Translations under genes and position numbers: made by a program
In this document: positions 17,701 through 29,700 of the stretch, piece after piece
Numbering within the stretch: the first letter of the stretch is position 1
Layout of the letters: every line of letters begins with the position of its first letter
Notes under the pieces: generated by a model
Told to the model about the DNA's origin: nothing
The model's input: the letters and a program-made list of their open reading frames with translations, nothing else
Databases searched by the model: none
Assembly: GCF_018499875.1 (NCBI RefSeq)
Contig: NZ_JAHBAY010000018.1
Coordinates: 112,222-176,221 of the forward strand
Reading direction: 5' to 3'
Source of the DNA: Kineosporia corallincola
GTDB taxonomy: Bacteria > Actinomycetota > Actinomycetes > Actinomycetales > Kineosporiaceae
DNA length: 64,000 bases

Positions 17701-20700
17701 CGGCCAGGCCGAACAGGATGTTCACCAGGACGTCGACGTGCCGGGTGGTGTCGGCCTGGTTCATCCGGCCGGCCGAGGAGCCGCCGAAGCTCACGTGATA
17801 GGTGCGCCCGCTCCCCGGGACCTCCGGGATCTCGGCCCAGCCGGACGGGATCGGGCGCAGCCAGACCAGGTGGCCGCCGACCTCGAACGAGACGCCCTTC
17901 TGGAGGATCTCGGTCCAGCGGTCGATGTCGGTGTCCGGGGCGGCCAGCAGGGTGGCCGGGTCCGAGGCCTTCAGCGCGGCGGCCAGGTGCTTCACCGCGG
18001 TGTCGCGCACCACGGCGAGCCTGGCGGCGGCCTTGGCCGCCCCCAGGCCCTGCACCACGGCCCCGAAGTCCACGCCCTCCAGCGCCCGGGTCGCCATCGC
18101 GGTGGCGACGGTGTCGGTGGTGGGCAGGTCGGCCGAGTAGACCGCGAGATTGCCGAGCACGCCGTAGTCGGTGTACCAGGGCGCGCGCCGGGGCGCCTCC
18201 ACCGCGGCCGGCTCACCCCCGAGCACGGTCCGGATGCCGTAGGTGCGGTCCAGCTCCAGGGCCAGCGCGGTCGGCGCGCCGTCGAGCAGCAGGTGCAGGT
18301 TCGCCCGTCGCTCCGGTGCCAGCTGGTCGACGAGAAGCCGCACCGCGTCCAGGGTTCCGGCGTCCTGACCGGACCCCGCGACGGCGACCACCAGCTGGTT
18401 CGGCAGCGGCCGGGGCAGCTTCACCGGGTCCTGCCCGGCCGGGGTCAGGCTCAGCACCTCACCGTCGCCGCGCACCACCCAGTCGCCACCGGCGATGCCC
18501 TCGAACCGGGCGATCCGTACGCCGGTGCCGGGCCGGCGCGCCGCCAGGAACGTGTCCAGGGCCTGCCGGCCTGGCCGGGACCCGTCGTCGATCAGCGTGG
18601 CCCACGACTCGGGCAACGGCCCGCTCAGGCGCTGCTCGAACGAGGCGAGGTCTCCCGCCCCGGGCCCGGACTCCAGGATCTGTGCCTGCTGCCGCGCGGA
18701 CGGCTCGAACACCCGGTCCGCCGCCTGCTTCGCGCTCTTCCAGCGCTCCAGGGCCGCCGTGGTCACCTTCAGCTGGTCCGCGTGACGCGCGTCCAGCCCG
18801 GCCGCCTCGGCCCGGAGCCGGCCGATCTCCTCCTCACGTGGATCAGCGTCGAGGTCGGTGCGGGTGAGCTGCTTTTCGTCGTCCCCCTTTTCGCCCTTCT
18901 CGGTCTCGGCCGCGCCGATCACCCCGACCACGCCGGCGTGCTCCGCGATCAGCAGGTCGATCCGGTGCTGGACGGCGAGCCGGGCCTGGACCAGGTCGTG
19001 CAGCTCGGTCAGCCGGGCCCGCAGCTCGGCGTGCTCGGCCGAGGGCTGCGCCGCCCCCTCCGGCAGGACGATCGGGGCGTGCCCCTCGGGCAGCCGGATC
19101 TCCGGCAGCAGCGAGACCGGGACCCGGATGCGGGCACCGGACGGGACCTCCACGTGGAAGGTCTCGCGCTCCGTCCTCACGATGTAGCGCAGGTCGTAGA
19201 CCAGCACCGCGTGCTCGTCGCGGTAGCCGATCTTCTCACCGCCGTAAGCACTTCCGCCGAGCTGATCGCCGACGTACTTGGTCGACTGCACCCCCGGCAG
19301 CGGCAGCGACGGCGTGGCCGTGGCCTCGACCGCGCTGATCACCGGGACCCCGGCCGAGCCGGCGCCGAGCGTGCGGGTGCGGATGTCGCGCTCGTCCGAC
19401 TCCGTGGCGGGTGGCGGCTCCAGCACCTCCGAGGCCGAGCCGCTGACGAAAGTATCCGCCTCACCGACGGTTCCGAGCACCCGCGGGTTGCGCATCACGG
19501 CCTGCACGGTGACCCCGCGCAGCACCTCGGTCGGCTTCTCCACCACGCTGCGCAGCAGGCTGTGGACGCTCGCCACCGAGGTCATGTCGGCGACCCGCAG
19601 GTCGGCGGCGAACCGGTCGGCCACCTGACCTCCGACGGTCGAGTACACCGCCTGGCGCAGGGCCCGGCGCAGCGCCTCGCGGCCCTCCACCGGCTCCGGC
19701 GCGGCCAGCAGGTGCGGCCACGGGGCGGCCCCGGCGGCAGCCGGGTCCGGCGGCACCCCGACGCCGGGCGGCGGGGTCTTGGTCAGCTTGCGCGGGCCGG
19801 AAGCGGGCACCTTGCGCACGCTCACCGGACCGGCCTGGACGCTCGCCGCGGTCATTCCCTGGGCATCGAAATGCCTCCGCAAGGTCACGTTCTCGGCAAC
19901 GACGCCGAACTGGCGGCGCTCCCCGTCGTCCACCATGTCGAGCACCAGCTCGAAGTCGCCGCGCATCGAGGCGACGGCCCGCACACCCGTGGTGGTGTGC
20001 TTCACCGACCGGGAGAACCCGGCCGCGCCCATCGTCGAGCGCTCCCGCACCGACGAGGAGCTGAAGGTGCCGGAGACCGCACCGGCGTGCAGTCCGGCGC
20101 CCTGACCGGCCTGGGTGCCGGCGAACTGGCTGTTGCCGCCCTCCGACCCGGGCGAGATGGTGATCTGCGGGCCGACATTCACCTCGGTGTTCCAGCGGCC
20201 GAGGTGGCTGGAACCGTCCATCGCGGCGTTGTCGACCTCGGTGGTGATCGAGCCCGGCGCCAGGTCCAGGCCCTCGATCAGCACGTCGGTGCGCGGCACG
20301 AACCGCAGCGTGACCCGGCCGATCCGCACGTCGGAGCGGCTGTTCTCGGGAAGCACGTCGGTGGGCACGCCGTCGAGCAGCGTGGTGCCGTGCCGGTCCG
20401 GGTCGCGCAGCAGTGCCTCGACCCGTTCCCGGTTGTGCGCCCGGTCCGGGCCGGACTCCGGGAACAGCCGGGCGCGCAGACCGGACGGCAGGGTGAGCAG
20501 GAAGGCCCGGAACATCTGCCCGGCCCGGTCCGCCTCGAAGCCCTCGACCTGCGTGGTCACCGCCTGGCCGAGCGCGAAACCGCGGTCGGCGTCCCGGTTC
20601 CCGGCCAGGAACAGGGCATCGCCCAGCGGCAGCGGCCCGCCCCGCACCACCGACGGCGCGATCAGCCCGGCCAGCGACGGATCGGTGATCGGCACCGCGG

Positions 20701-23700
20701 TCAGCAGCCCGGCGAGCTGCTGCTCGGCCGCCTGGGCGCGCGGTTCCCGGCCTCGCGGGCGCACCGCGAACGGCACCGGCAGCCGCTGCACGTCGGCCTC
20801 GAACGCGAGGGTGTGCCGGATCAGCGCCGACACGGTGTGCCCGGCCTCCAGCTCCAGCGTCGAGGTGACGTAGCCGAACACCGAGTGGTAGGCGGTGCGG
20901 CGCCAGCGGTAGGAGGTGCGGCCCTGCGCGGTGCTCTGGAGCGTGGACTGGATGTCTTCCGGGCGGATCTGGCCGAACAGCCCGGTGAAGGCGAACGGGC
21001 CGTGGTCGAACCGGCGCTCCCCCAGGGCCATCGTGCCGTCCTTGACCTTGAGCAGACGGCCCAGATCGGCCACCAACTCGACGATCTCACTGCCCAGGCT
21101 GGTGACCCTGGTCTTCACCGACAGCCCGGCGATGCTCATCGCCAGGCCACCGGCCGCGGTGATGCCGGGCAGGGTGTGCCGGCCGAACGTGGCGTTGATC
21201 TGGTCGGCCCAGGCCTCCAGCACGTGTGGCTTGCCGGCCCGGCTCATCATCCGCCGGACCAGGCGCAGCAGCACCTCGGTGTCGCGCAGGTAGAGCAGGG
21301 TCTGCGAGCCCGGCACCGGGCCGGTGTGACCGGTCGGCAGGCTCGGCGCGGTGCTGCCGAGCGCACGGGTGAGCAGCTCGTGCACCCGGGCCTGGGCCGG
21401 GGCCTTGACCGCGAACCCGGTGTTGGCCAGGATCTCTCGCCGGTCCGGGTGACCGCCCAGCCGCTCCCTGACGTCGGCCAGCAGGGGCAGCGCCCGGCGC
21501 CGCACCAGCCGCACCGACACCTCGTAGGTGACCACGGCGGAGGCGGCGTCGGCCGCGTGCAGCGAGACCGGGGCCTGCACGACGGTGTGCGTGGTGGTGG
21601 TGCTCTGGGTGCGGTGCCACGACAGCGTCCAGCCGATTCCGGCGCTCGGGCCGAGGGCCCGCCCGGCCGCATGGCCCATCAGGGTGAAGCCGTTGAAGTG
21701 GGAGATGCCGCGCTGCACGGTGTCGGTGACGGAGCCGGAGACCCGCGCACCCTCCAGCTCGGTCAGCCAGTCCCGCAGCCGGCTCAGCCGCGGCCGGACC
21801 TCGACCACGGCCTCCCGGGTGCGGTGCCGCCACTGCGAGGGGCCACGCACGGTGAAGGTGGTGCCGTGGCGCAGCGCGGCGGCACCGAGCTGGCTGCGGA
21901 TCAGGTTGTGGTTGGCCGGGTCCCGCAGGATCGCGGTGCCGCCGATCGTGCCGAGGGCCCGGGTCACGTCGTCGACCAGATGGGCTGAGAGCGCGGGCAG
22001 CACCGCGGCACCGGCCAGCGGGGACCAGCTGTCCGGGCCGAGCAGCTCGAACGCGTCGCCCGGGGCCGGCAGCGCCCTGGGCACGCCGGGCACGGTCAGG
22101 CGGGTGACGGGCAGATCGCCGAGCGGCAGGCCCAGCCGGCGGGCCTCGCCGAGCGGGATGCTGACCAGGCCGACGGCGGAGGGGAGCTCCTCGCGCCGGT
22201 CTCCGGTGAGGCTGTCGGCCCAGCGCTTCCGGGCCGGGTCCCAGACCTTGTCGCGGACCGCGAACCGGGCCAGGTAGATGACCGTGTCGCCGTGGGTGGT
22301 GTGGGTCTCCTCCACGCCGTGCTGGAGGTCGAAGGTGGTGGAACGGCCGTGTTCCCAGGTGCCGGACAGCATGATCTCGCCGGAGGCGAAGTTCAGCACC
22401 GGCACCCCGGCGACCGCGGTGAAGGTGCCGGCCAGGGTGAGGCCACGGGCCCGGGCATCGGTGTAACGGGCCGACGACGTGAGGTCGGTCCGCAGCCTCA
22501 GGTCGGTGTCTTCGAGCAGGCCGATCGGGCGCAGCGCCTCGATCGTGGCCGAGGTCAGGTACCGGGTGCTGAGGCCGGAACGCAGGCCGAGCCAGCGCTT
22601 CGGGCCGGTCACCGCGGCCGAGGCCACGCCCACGCCGGAGCGCGCCGCGTTGCCCAGTGAGCCGGCCGTGGTCAGGGCGTCGATGCTCGGTCCGGCCTGG
22701 TCCTGCTCGCCGAGCCGGCCGACGGCCGCGCGCCGGGCCCGGGCCAGGCCCGCGATGCCGACGACGCCCTCGATCCGGGCCTGGGCCGGGGCCGGGGCCC
22801 AGCCCAGGCCCGGATGGGCGGTCAGCGGGGAGGCCAGGGCCATCCGCTGGTCCGCGGTGAGGGTGACCGCCTCGCCGTGGATCGGCCGGACCGGCTCGGA
22901 GGTGATCACCACCGGGTGCTCGCGGGTGACCTGGGCGACCTGCTCCCCCGGGGTGCCGTCGGCCGCCTTGCGGTGCACGGTCAGGGTCACCACCAGGAAC
23001 TGCTGCTCGGTCGGCGCGACCGCGCCGTCGTGCTGGGTCTCGGTGGCGCTGGTGGAGATCATCGTCAGGCCGTTGTCGGCGCCGGTCCGGCGCCAGGGCT
23101 GGGCCTGCACACTCGGCACCAGGGTCAGGCCGAAGGCCGGGACCGGCACGGTGACCTGGGCCGGCACCCGCTCGGTGGTGGAACCGCCCTGGTAGCGCAG
23201 CAGCATGCTGTTCTCGGTGGCGGTGTGCACCCGGCTGTGCGGCCCGGCCTTCGGTTCCCCGGCCGGTGAACGCCGCACCGACGCACGCACATTCATCACG
23301 TGCTTCTCGCCGGCGTCCTGCCAGGTCCCCTCGTCCACGGTGATGTCGCGCAGCGAGTAGATCAGCGTGGTCTGAAGGCCCTTGGGCAGGGCCGGCTCGT
23401 CCAGCCCGGCCTCCTCGTGCACCGCCTTCAGGTGGTCCACGGCCAGCTCCGGTTCGAGCAGCTTCTCCAGCACCCGGGACTCCTGGTGCTGGTCGAGGAA
23501 GGTCTGAAGGTCGGCCGGCTCGATCAGCAACGGCTCCGCCGGGCCGGGAACCGGTGCGTGGAACGCCTCCCGGCTGCGGGCCAGGGCCAGGTCGAGCCGC
23601 AGGTACGCGGCGTAGTCGAAGGTGATGTCGTCCGGTTCCAGCAGGCCCGGGCGGCCGATCGTGACATTCACCGGCGGGTGCCCGGAATCGGCCTGCTGGC

Positions 23701-26700
23701 CGGAGAACTCGAAGCACAGCCGGATCGCCTCGGTGTCCGGCAGACCCGGCGCGGTGAGCACGGTCTCGGTCTCGGAGAACGTGCGGCCGCTGTCCCGGAC
23801 CCGGGCCGGGTCGGCGGCGACGACCAGCGGATGATCGGTGGGAAGCCCGCCCACCCAGCCGTCGCGGGCGTCGTCCACCATCGGCAGCAACCGCGCCGAC
23901 CGGCCGAGGCGGTCCAGCTCGTCGCGCACCGCGCGCACCAGCCCGGCGTGCGAGGCCGTCAGGTCGTAGACGTCCAGCCAGTGCGCCGCTCCGGCGGTGA
24001 TCAGCCCGCGGTCCCCCGCGAGCACCAGCTCGTAGAGGGTGCGCAGGTTGCGCAGGGTCGGGGGCACGTCGAGCTCGTCGCCCATCAGCGAGGGACCGGC
24101 GTCCAGCATGCCCGGCTGGAAGTAGGCCGGCCGCTCGGCGGTTCCCTCGCCCGCGTGCATCCGCCGCCAGGCGTAGCGCAGCGGGTCCGCGTCGTAGCGG
24201 TGCGCCGGGTAGTGGTCGAGCAGCCCGAGCCGGTGCGACGCCTCGTGCGAGAGAGCCATCGGGACGGTCTCGACGAAGACCCGGTCGGAGTTCTCGTGCC
24301 CGTTCCCCGCGGCGACCCACATCACCAGGCCACCGACGGGAACGACCGGCCCGGTGGTGATCTCGGCGTTCACCCGGATGAAGACGGTGCGGCCACCGGC
24401 CGCGAAACCGGCGTTGTCGTTCCAGGTGGCCCGCAGGCCCCCGGCCATCCGGCCGGCCACCTCCACGAGTTGCTCGGCGCTGACCCCGTTCTCGGCGACC
24501 AGATGCAGGCGGGGCCGTAGCTCGACGAGCCGCACCTCGCCGTCCTCGAGGTCGATGATCCTGGCCTGGTAACGGAAGTCGAGCACCTTCGCGGCCAGCG
24601 TGCGCTCCGTCGCCGCCGTGCGCAGCACCTCGGCCAGGGCGTTCGGGCCGAGGGCGAGCAGCTGCTCGTTCAGGTAGCCGAGCAGGAGCTCGTCCCGACC
24701 GCTGCGGCGGAACGCCGGCTCGGCGGCCACGGCCTGGCGGGAGGCGATGACGTTCGCCAGGGCGCGCAGGGTCGGGCGCACGGTGCGGTCGACCGGCCGG
24801 ACGCCGTCCAGGTACGGCTGGATCGCCGCCGGGTCCGGGCCGACGGTGCGCCGGGCGGCCAGCTCGCCGAGCAGGGTGGCGATCGGGTCCGGGTCTCCGG
24901 CCGCGGCCATCCGGCCGAGCACGGTCCGCCCCCAGTCCCGCAGGGTCTGCGGGGCCTGGGCCGACAGCTGCCCGGGCGGCAGCAGCCCGTCCCGGTAGCC
25001 GGCCTGCTCGATCATCCGGATCAGGGTGGACTTGGCGGCGCCGTGCAGAGCACCGGTGCCGGCCAGCACCCCGGCGATCTCTCCCGCCGGGAGCAGCTCG
25101 ACCACGTGCCGGTCGACGTACCCGGCCGACTGACCGCTGACCGGCACGATCGTGCCCCTCCCCGGATCGGCGAGTGCCGCGTCGTACGAGTCCTTCCAGG
25201 CCGCCCCGGCCTGGGCCACGGCCTCCCGGGCCGACAGGTCGGTGCCGGGCGTCGGCTGCGGGGCCTTCAGCGGGCGCCGGTCGTCGTGCAGCACGATCCG
25301 GGTCTGCCCGGGCATCAGGTGACGCCACCTGGTCAGCTTGGCGGCGGCGGTCTCCGCGTCGTGCACCTGGGCCGCCGAGACGGTGGCCCGGGTGGCGTGC
25401 GCGGGCAGCGCCTGGGCCACGGCACCGACCGAGCGGATGTCGGAGAGCACCCGCCCGGCGCCGGTGCGCAGCACGTGCACGGTGGCGTGGACGCCCTCGA
25501 TCGGCTGCCCGTCCAGGGTGTGGATCTCCCCGTCGTCCCGCACCCGGCTGATCACCGTGTCCGGCAGGTCCGGCGACTCGAGCTCGGCCTCCCAGCCCGG
25601 CGACGGGAACAGCATCTGCCCCAGCCGGCCGACCAGCGCCTGGCCGACCCGCTCGGCTCCGGCCGGCGGACTGATCACGGGCAGGGCGGTGCCCGGCAGC
25701 GGATGAGCCCGCAGCCAGCCGCGGTACACGTCGGTGTCGGTGATCGGCCGCACCTGGGCGCGGAAACCGTTGACGTCGCTGAGATCCACCTGGTCCGGGG
25801 CGAAGATCAGGTCGGTCCCGAACTCCTCGACCAGGGCGGCGGCGAACTCGGCCGGGACGTTGCCCAGCACCAGCCGCATCCGCCCGCGCTCGGCCGGCGG
25901 GCGGCTCGCGATCACGGTGCGCACCAGGTCCTGGGTGGCGGCCTGGGCGCCGTCCGCCAGCACCTGGCCGGGACGGCCGGAACCGAGCTTGCGGCGCCGG
26001 TTCTCACCGGGCTGGTGGCCGTCGGCCCCGGCCCCGAGCACCAGCAGGACGAACCGCGACGGCTCGGCCACCGGCGCGGGCACGGCCGACACGTCGGTAC
26101 CGGCCGGGGCGAGCGCCAGCCAGCCGTCGCCGCGGCGCCCGTCCCAGATGCCGCCGGGCAGTTCGATCTTACGGACGACGTGGCTGCCCAGCATCCGGCC
26201 GGGCGCCACCACCTCGGCGATTTCCGGCTCCAGCGGCCGGAATCCGGCGCCGAGATGGTCGACCAGCCAGGCCCGGCCACCGTCGGCCGACTCCAGGCGG
26301 CGGGTCCGGGTCCAGCCGGCGTCCGGGCCGGTCGTCTCGCTGGGGTCCAGCGGCAGGCTCCTCCAGGTGTCCGGGTCGATCGGCCCGGGCGAGTGCACGA
26401 TGTCCAGATCGTGTTCGGCGACCAGGTCGCGCACCACGGCGTCGGGCAGGTACTCGGCGAAGATCCGCCACGTCCGCACCCCCTTCGCGGCGCCTTCGGC
26501 CAGGACGCCGGAGACGGCCCGGCTGATGCTGGTGTACGAGGCGTCGGAGAGCGCTCCCTCGCTCACCACCAGCGCGGTGCGGCCGGGTTCGGCCGGAATC
26601 CGGCCCAGGTCGTACGGCTGCTCGTCGTGCCAGGTCAGGGTGACGCCGCGGTCGTGCCTGCGGGTGATCCAATCCCGGCCGGGGTTTTCGTCGTCCGTGC

Positions 26701-29700
26701 TTGAGGTTTCGGATGCCGGGGCGCTGAAACCGATCGGCGCCCCGGGCACCGGCAGGTGCAGGCTCACGAACATCGCCGGGTTGCTCACGTCGACCGCACC
26801 CGGGTGCCCGAAGGTGACCCGCACCGGCTCGTACCCGGCCGCGGCCATCTCCGCGGAGAACTCGACCCGCACCGGCACCGCCTCCCAGCGCGGTGCCCCG
26901 GGAGCGGCGAGCAGGGTGTCGAACCGGGTCCACTGGAGCCCGCTGTCCCGGACCGCGACCGGGTCGGTGGCGACGACCAGCGGGTGATCGGTGGGAAGCC
27001 CACCCACCCAGGTGATCTGGGCGTCGTCCACCATCGGCAGCAACCGCGCCGCCCAGCCCGCCAGCTCCAGCCGGCCGCGGACGGCGCGCACGATCGCGTC
27101 GTGCGCGGCCGGCAGGTCGTAGGTCTCCAGCCAGCTGAGCCGGCCCGGGGTCACCCGTTCACGGTCGCCCTCCAGCACCAGCCCGTAGATGGTGCGCAGG
27201 TCGCGCAGGGTCGGCAGGCTGAGGCCGTCCGGGCCCATCAGGGTCTGCGGCCCGTCGATCGCGCCGGGCTGGAAATAGGCCGGTTCGTCGACGGTTCCGG
27301 TGCCCGGACGCATGCGCCGCCAGCCGTAGCGCAGCGGGTCGCGCTCCTGCGCATGGGCCGGGTAGTGGTCGAGCAGCCCGATCCGGTGCGAGGCCTCGTG
27401 GCTGAGCACCTCGGCCGAGGAATCGACGAAGACCCGGTGGGAGTGGGGCCGGCCCTCGCCCAGGGCCACGGCCATCGTCTGGACCTGCTCCGGAACCTGC
27501 GCGCCGACGGTGACGTCGGGGAGCACCCGCACGTAGACGGTGCGCCCGCCCGCGGTGAAACCGGCGTTGTCGTTCCAGCTGTCGTGCAGGCCCTGGGTCA
27601 TCCGCCGCGACACCTCGTCGAGCTGGGCGGTGGTCACGCCGTCCTCCGGCACCAGGTGGATGCGGGCGCGCACCTGGACCAGCCGGACGTCCCCGTCCTC
27701 CAGGTCGACCACCCGGGCCTCGAAGCGGAAGCCGAGCGGGTGCCAGGTCATCGAGCGGTCCAGCTGGAGCGGGCGCAGCAGGTCGGCCAGCACATCGGTC
27801 GGCGAGCTCGGCCCGAGCAGGTTCAGGCCGTTCCTCACGTAGCCGATCAGGTCGGCGTCGAGCCGGCTGCGCCGGAATGCCGGTTCCGGCGAATCCTCGC
27901 GGGAAGCAAGGACGTTCGCCACCGCGGCGAGGGTGTGCCGGGCGTTGTCGTCGAGCGCCCGGGTGCCGTCCAGGTACTCGCCGAGCACGACCGGGTCCGG
28001 CCCGGCGGTGGGGCGGGCCGCCAGGTCGGCCAGCAGGCTGGTCAGCGGGGTGCTGTCACCGGCCCGGAGCATCCGCACCATCTCGTGGCGCAGCCACTGC
28101 CGCAGCACGTCGGAGTGCACCGACTGCATGGCCTGGCCGGCCACCAGACCGTTCCGGTTCATCGCCCGCTCGATCACCCGGACCATGGTGATCCGCTCCA
28201 CCAGACTGAGGTCGCCGGTGGCGTTCAGTGCCGTGGTCACCTCGGCCGCCGGCAGCAGCTCGACGGCGTACTGGTCGATGACCGCGGTCATCGTGCCGCT
28301 GACCGGCACCACGAAGCCGGCCGTCGGATCGTCCAGCGCCTGCGTGTACTCCGGCCGCCAGCTGTCGCCGACCGGGAGCATCGCCTCGCGACGCGAGGAG
28401 TCGCTGCCGGGAAGGGTTTCCGGTGCCTTCAGCGGGCGCCGGTCGTCGTGCAGCAGCACCTGGTCCTGGCCGGGCAGCAGGTCGGGCCACCGGTTCAGCC
28501 GGGCCTCGGCGATCGCCTGGTCGTGCACCTGGACGGCCGAGACGGTGGCACGGGTCAGGTGTGCGGGCAGCCGCTGGGCCAGGGCGCCCACCGCGTGCAC
28601 GTCCGACAGCACCAGGCCGGAACCGGTGCGCAGGACGTGCGTCGTGGCGGCGAAGCTCTCGACCGGCTCACCGGCCGAAGTGCGCACCGCGCCGTTCTCG
28701 CGCACCCGGTGGGTCTGGGTCGAGGGCCGGTCCGGCGACTCGACCGCGGCCTCCCAGTCCGGCGAGGGGTACAGCATCTGGCCGATCCGCTCGACCTCGA
28801 CACCCTCCGGCGTGGTGTACGCCCGTAGCCAGCCGCGGTACACGTCGGTGTCGGTGACCGGCCGCACCTCGGCCCGGAAACCGTTGCCCGGCAGCGCAAC
28901 CACCGCGTCGGCGGCGAACACCAGGTCGGTGCCGAAGTCTTGGACCAGGGCGGTCGCGAAGGCCGGAGGGACGTGGCCCAGCAGCAGTCGCACCCGGCTC
29001 ACCTCGGCCGGGGTGAGCCGTTCGAGCACCGCGCGCACCAGTTCCTGCACCCCGGCGTCGGCACCGTGGCCGTCGACCATGAGCACCAGGCGTGTGGGGT
29101 CGGCCGCCGGCACCGGCACGGCCGAGACGTCGCCGCCCTGGCGGGTCGCGGTCAGCCAGCCGTGGTCACGACGCAGTTCCCACACCCCGCCGGGTAGCGG
29201 GAACGTGTGGACGGCGTAGCTGTCGAGCATCGCCTCCGGTGCCGTCATCTCCTCGGAATCCACCGGCACGGGACGGAATTCGGTGCCCAGACGGTCGACC
29301 AGCCAGGCCCGGCCCCCGTCCCGGGCGGCGGTGCGGCGGGTCCGGGTCCAGCCGGCCGGGGCGCTGCCGTCGGCCTCGATCGGCCCGGAGGTGTGCACAA
29401 CGTCGAGGTCGAACTCGGACACCAGGTCACGCACCGTCTCGTCGCGCAGGTTCGGCGCATGGATCCGCCAGACCCGGACGCCGTCCTCGGCACCGTCGGC
29501 GATCCGGATGCCGATCTCGTCGCGCACCTCGGCGTCGGCCGCGTCGGCCAGGGCGCCGTTGCTGATCACCAGGGCGGTGCGGGCGGGCTCGGCCGGGATC
29601 CGCGACGTGTCGTACGGGGTCGTGCCCCGGCGGGTCACCGCCATCACGTGCTCCGGAGAGTCCTCGGCGAGAACCCAGTCGGCGTCGTCCATCTCGGAGT

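Noticed and set aside
13151..21988. Further + strand frames of more than 1,300 codons at 13151-17206 and 17363-21988
   Set aside because: They have the same shadow composition, no recognisable motifs, and lie wholly inside the giant gene.
21087..25328. Alternative - strand frame of 1,413 codons in another phase
   Set aside because: It is Arg/Gly/Pro/Ala-rich with no domains, while the giant frame at the same place carries the conserved HDDRR and HExxH motifs.
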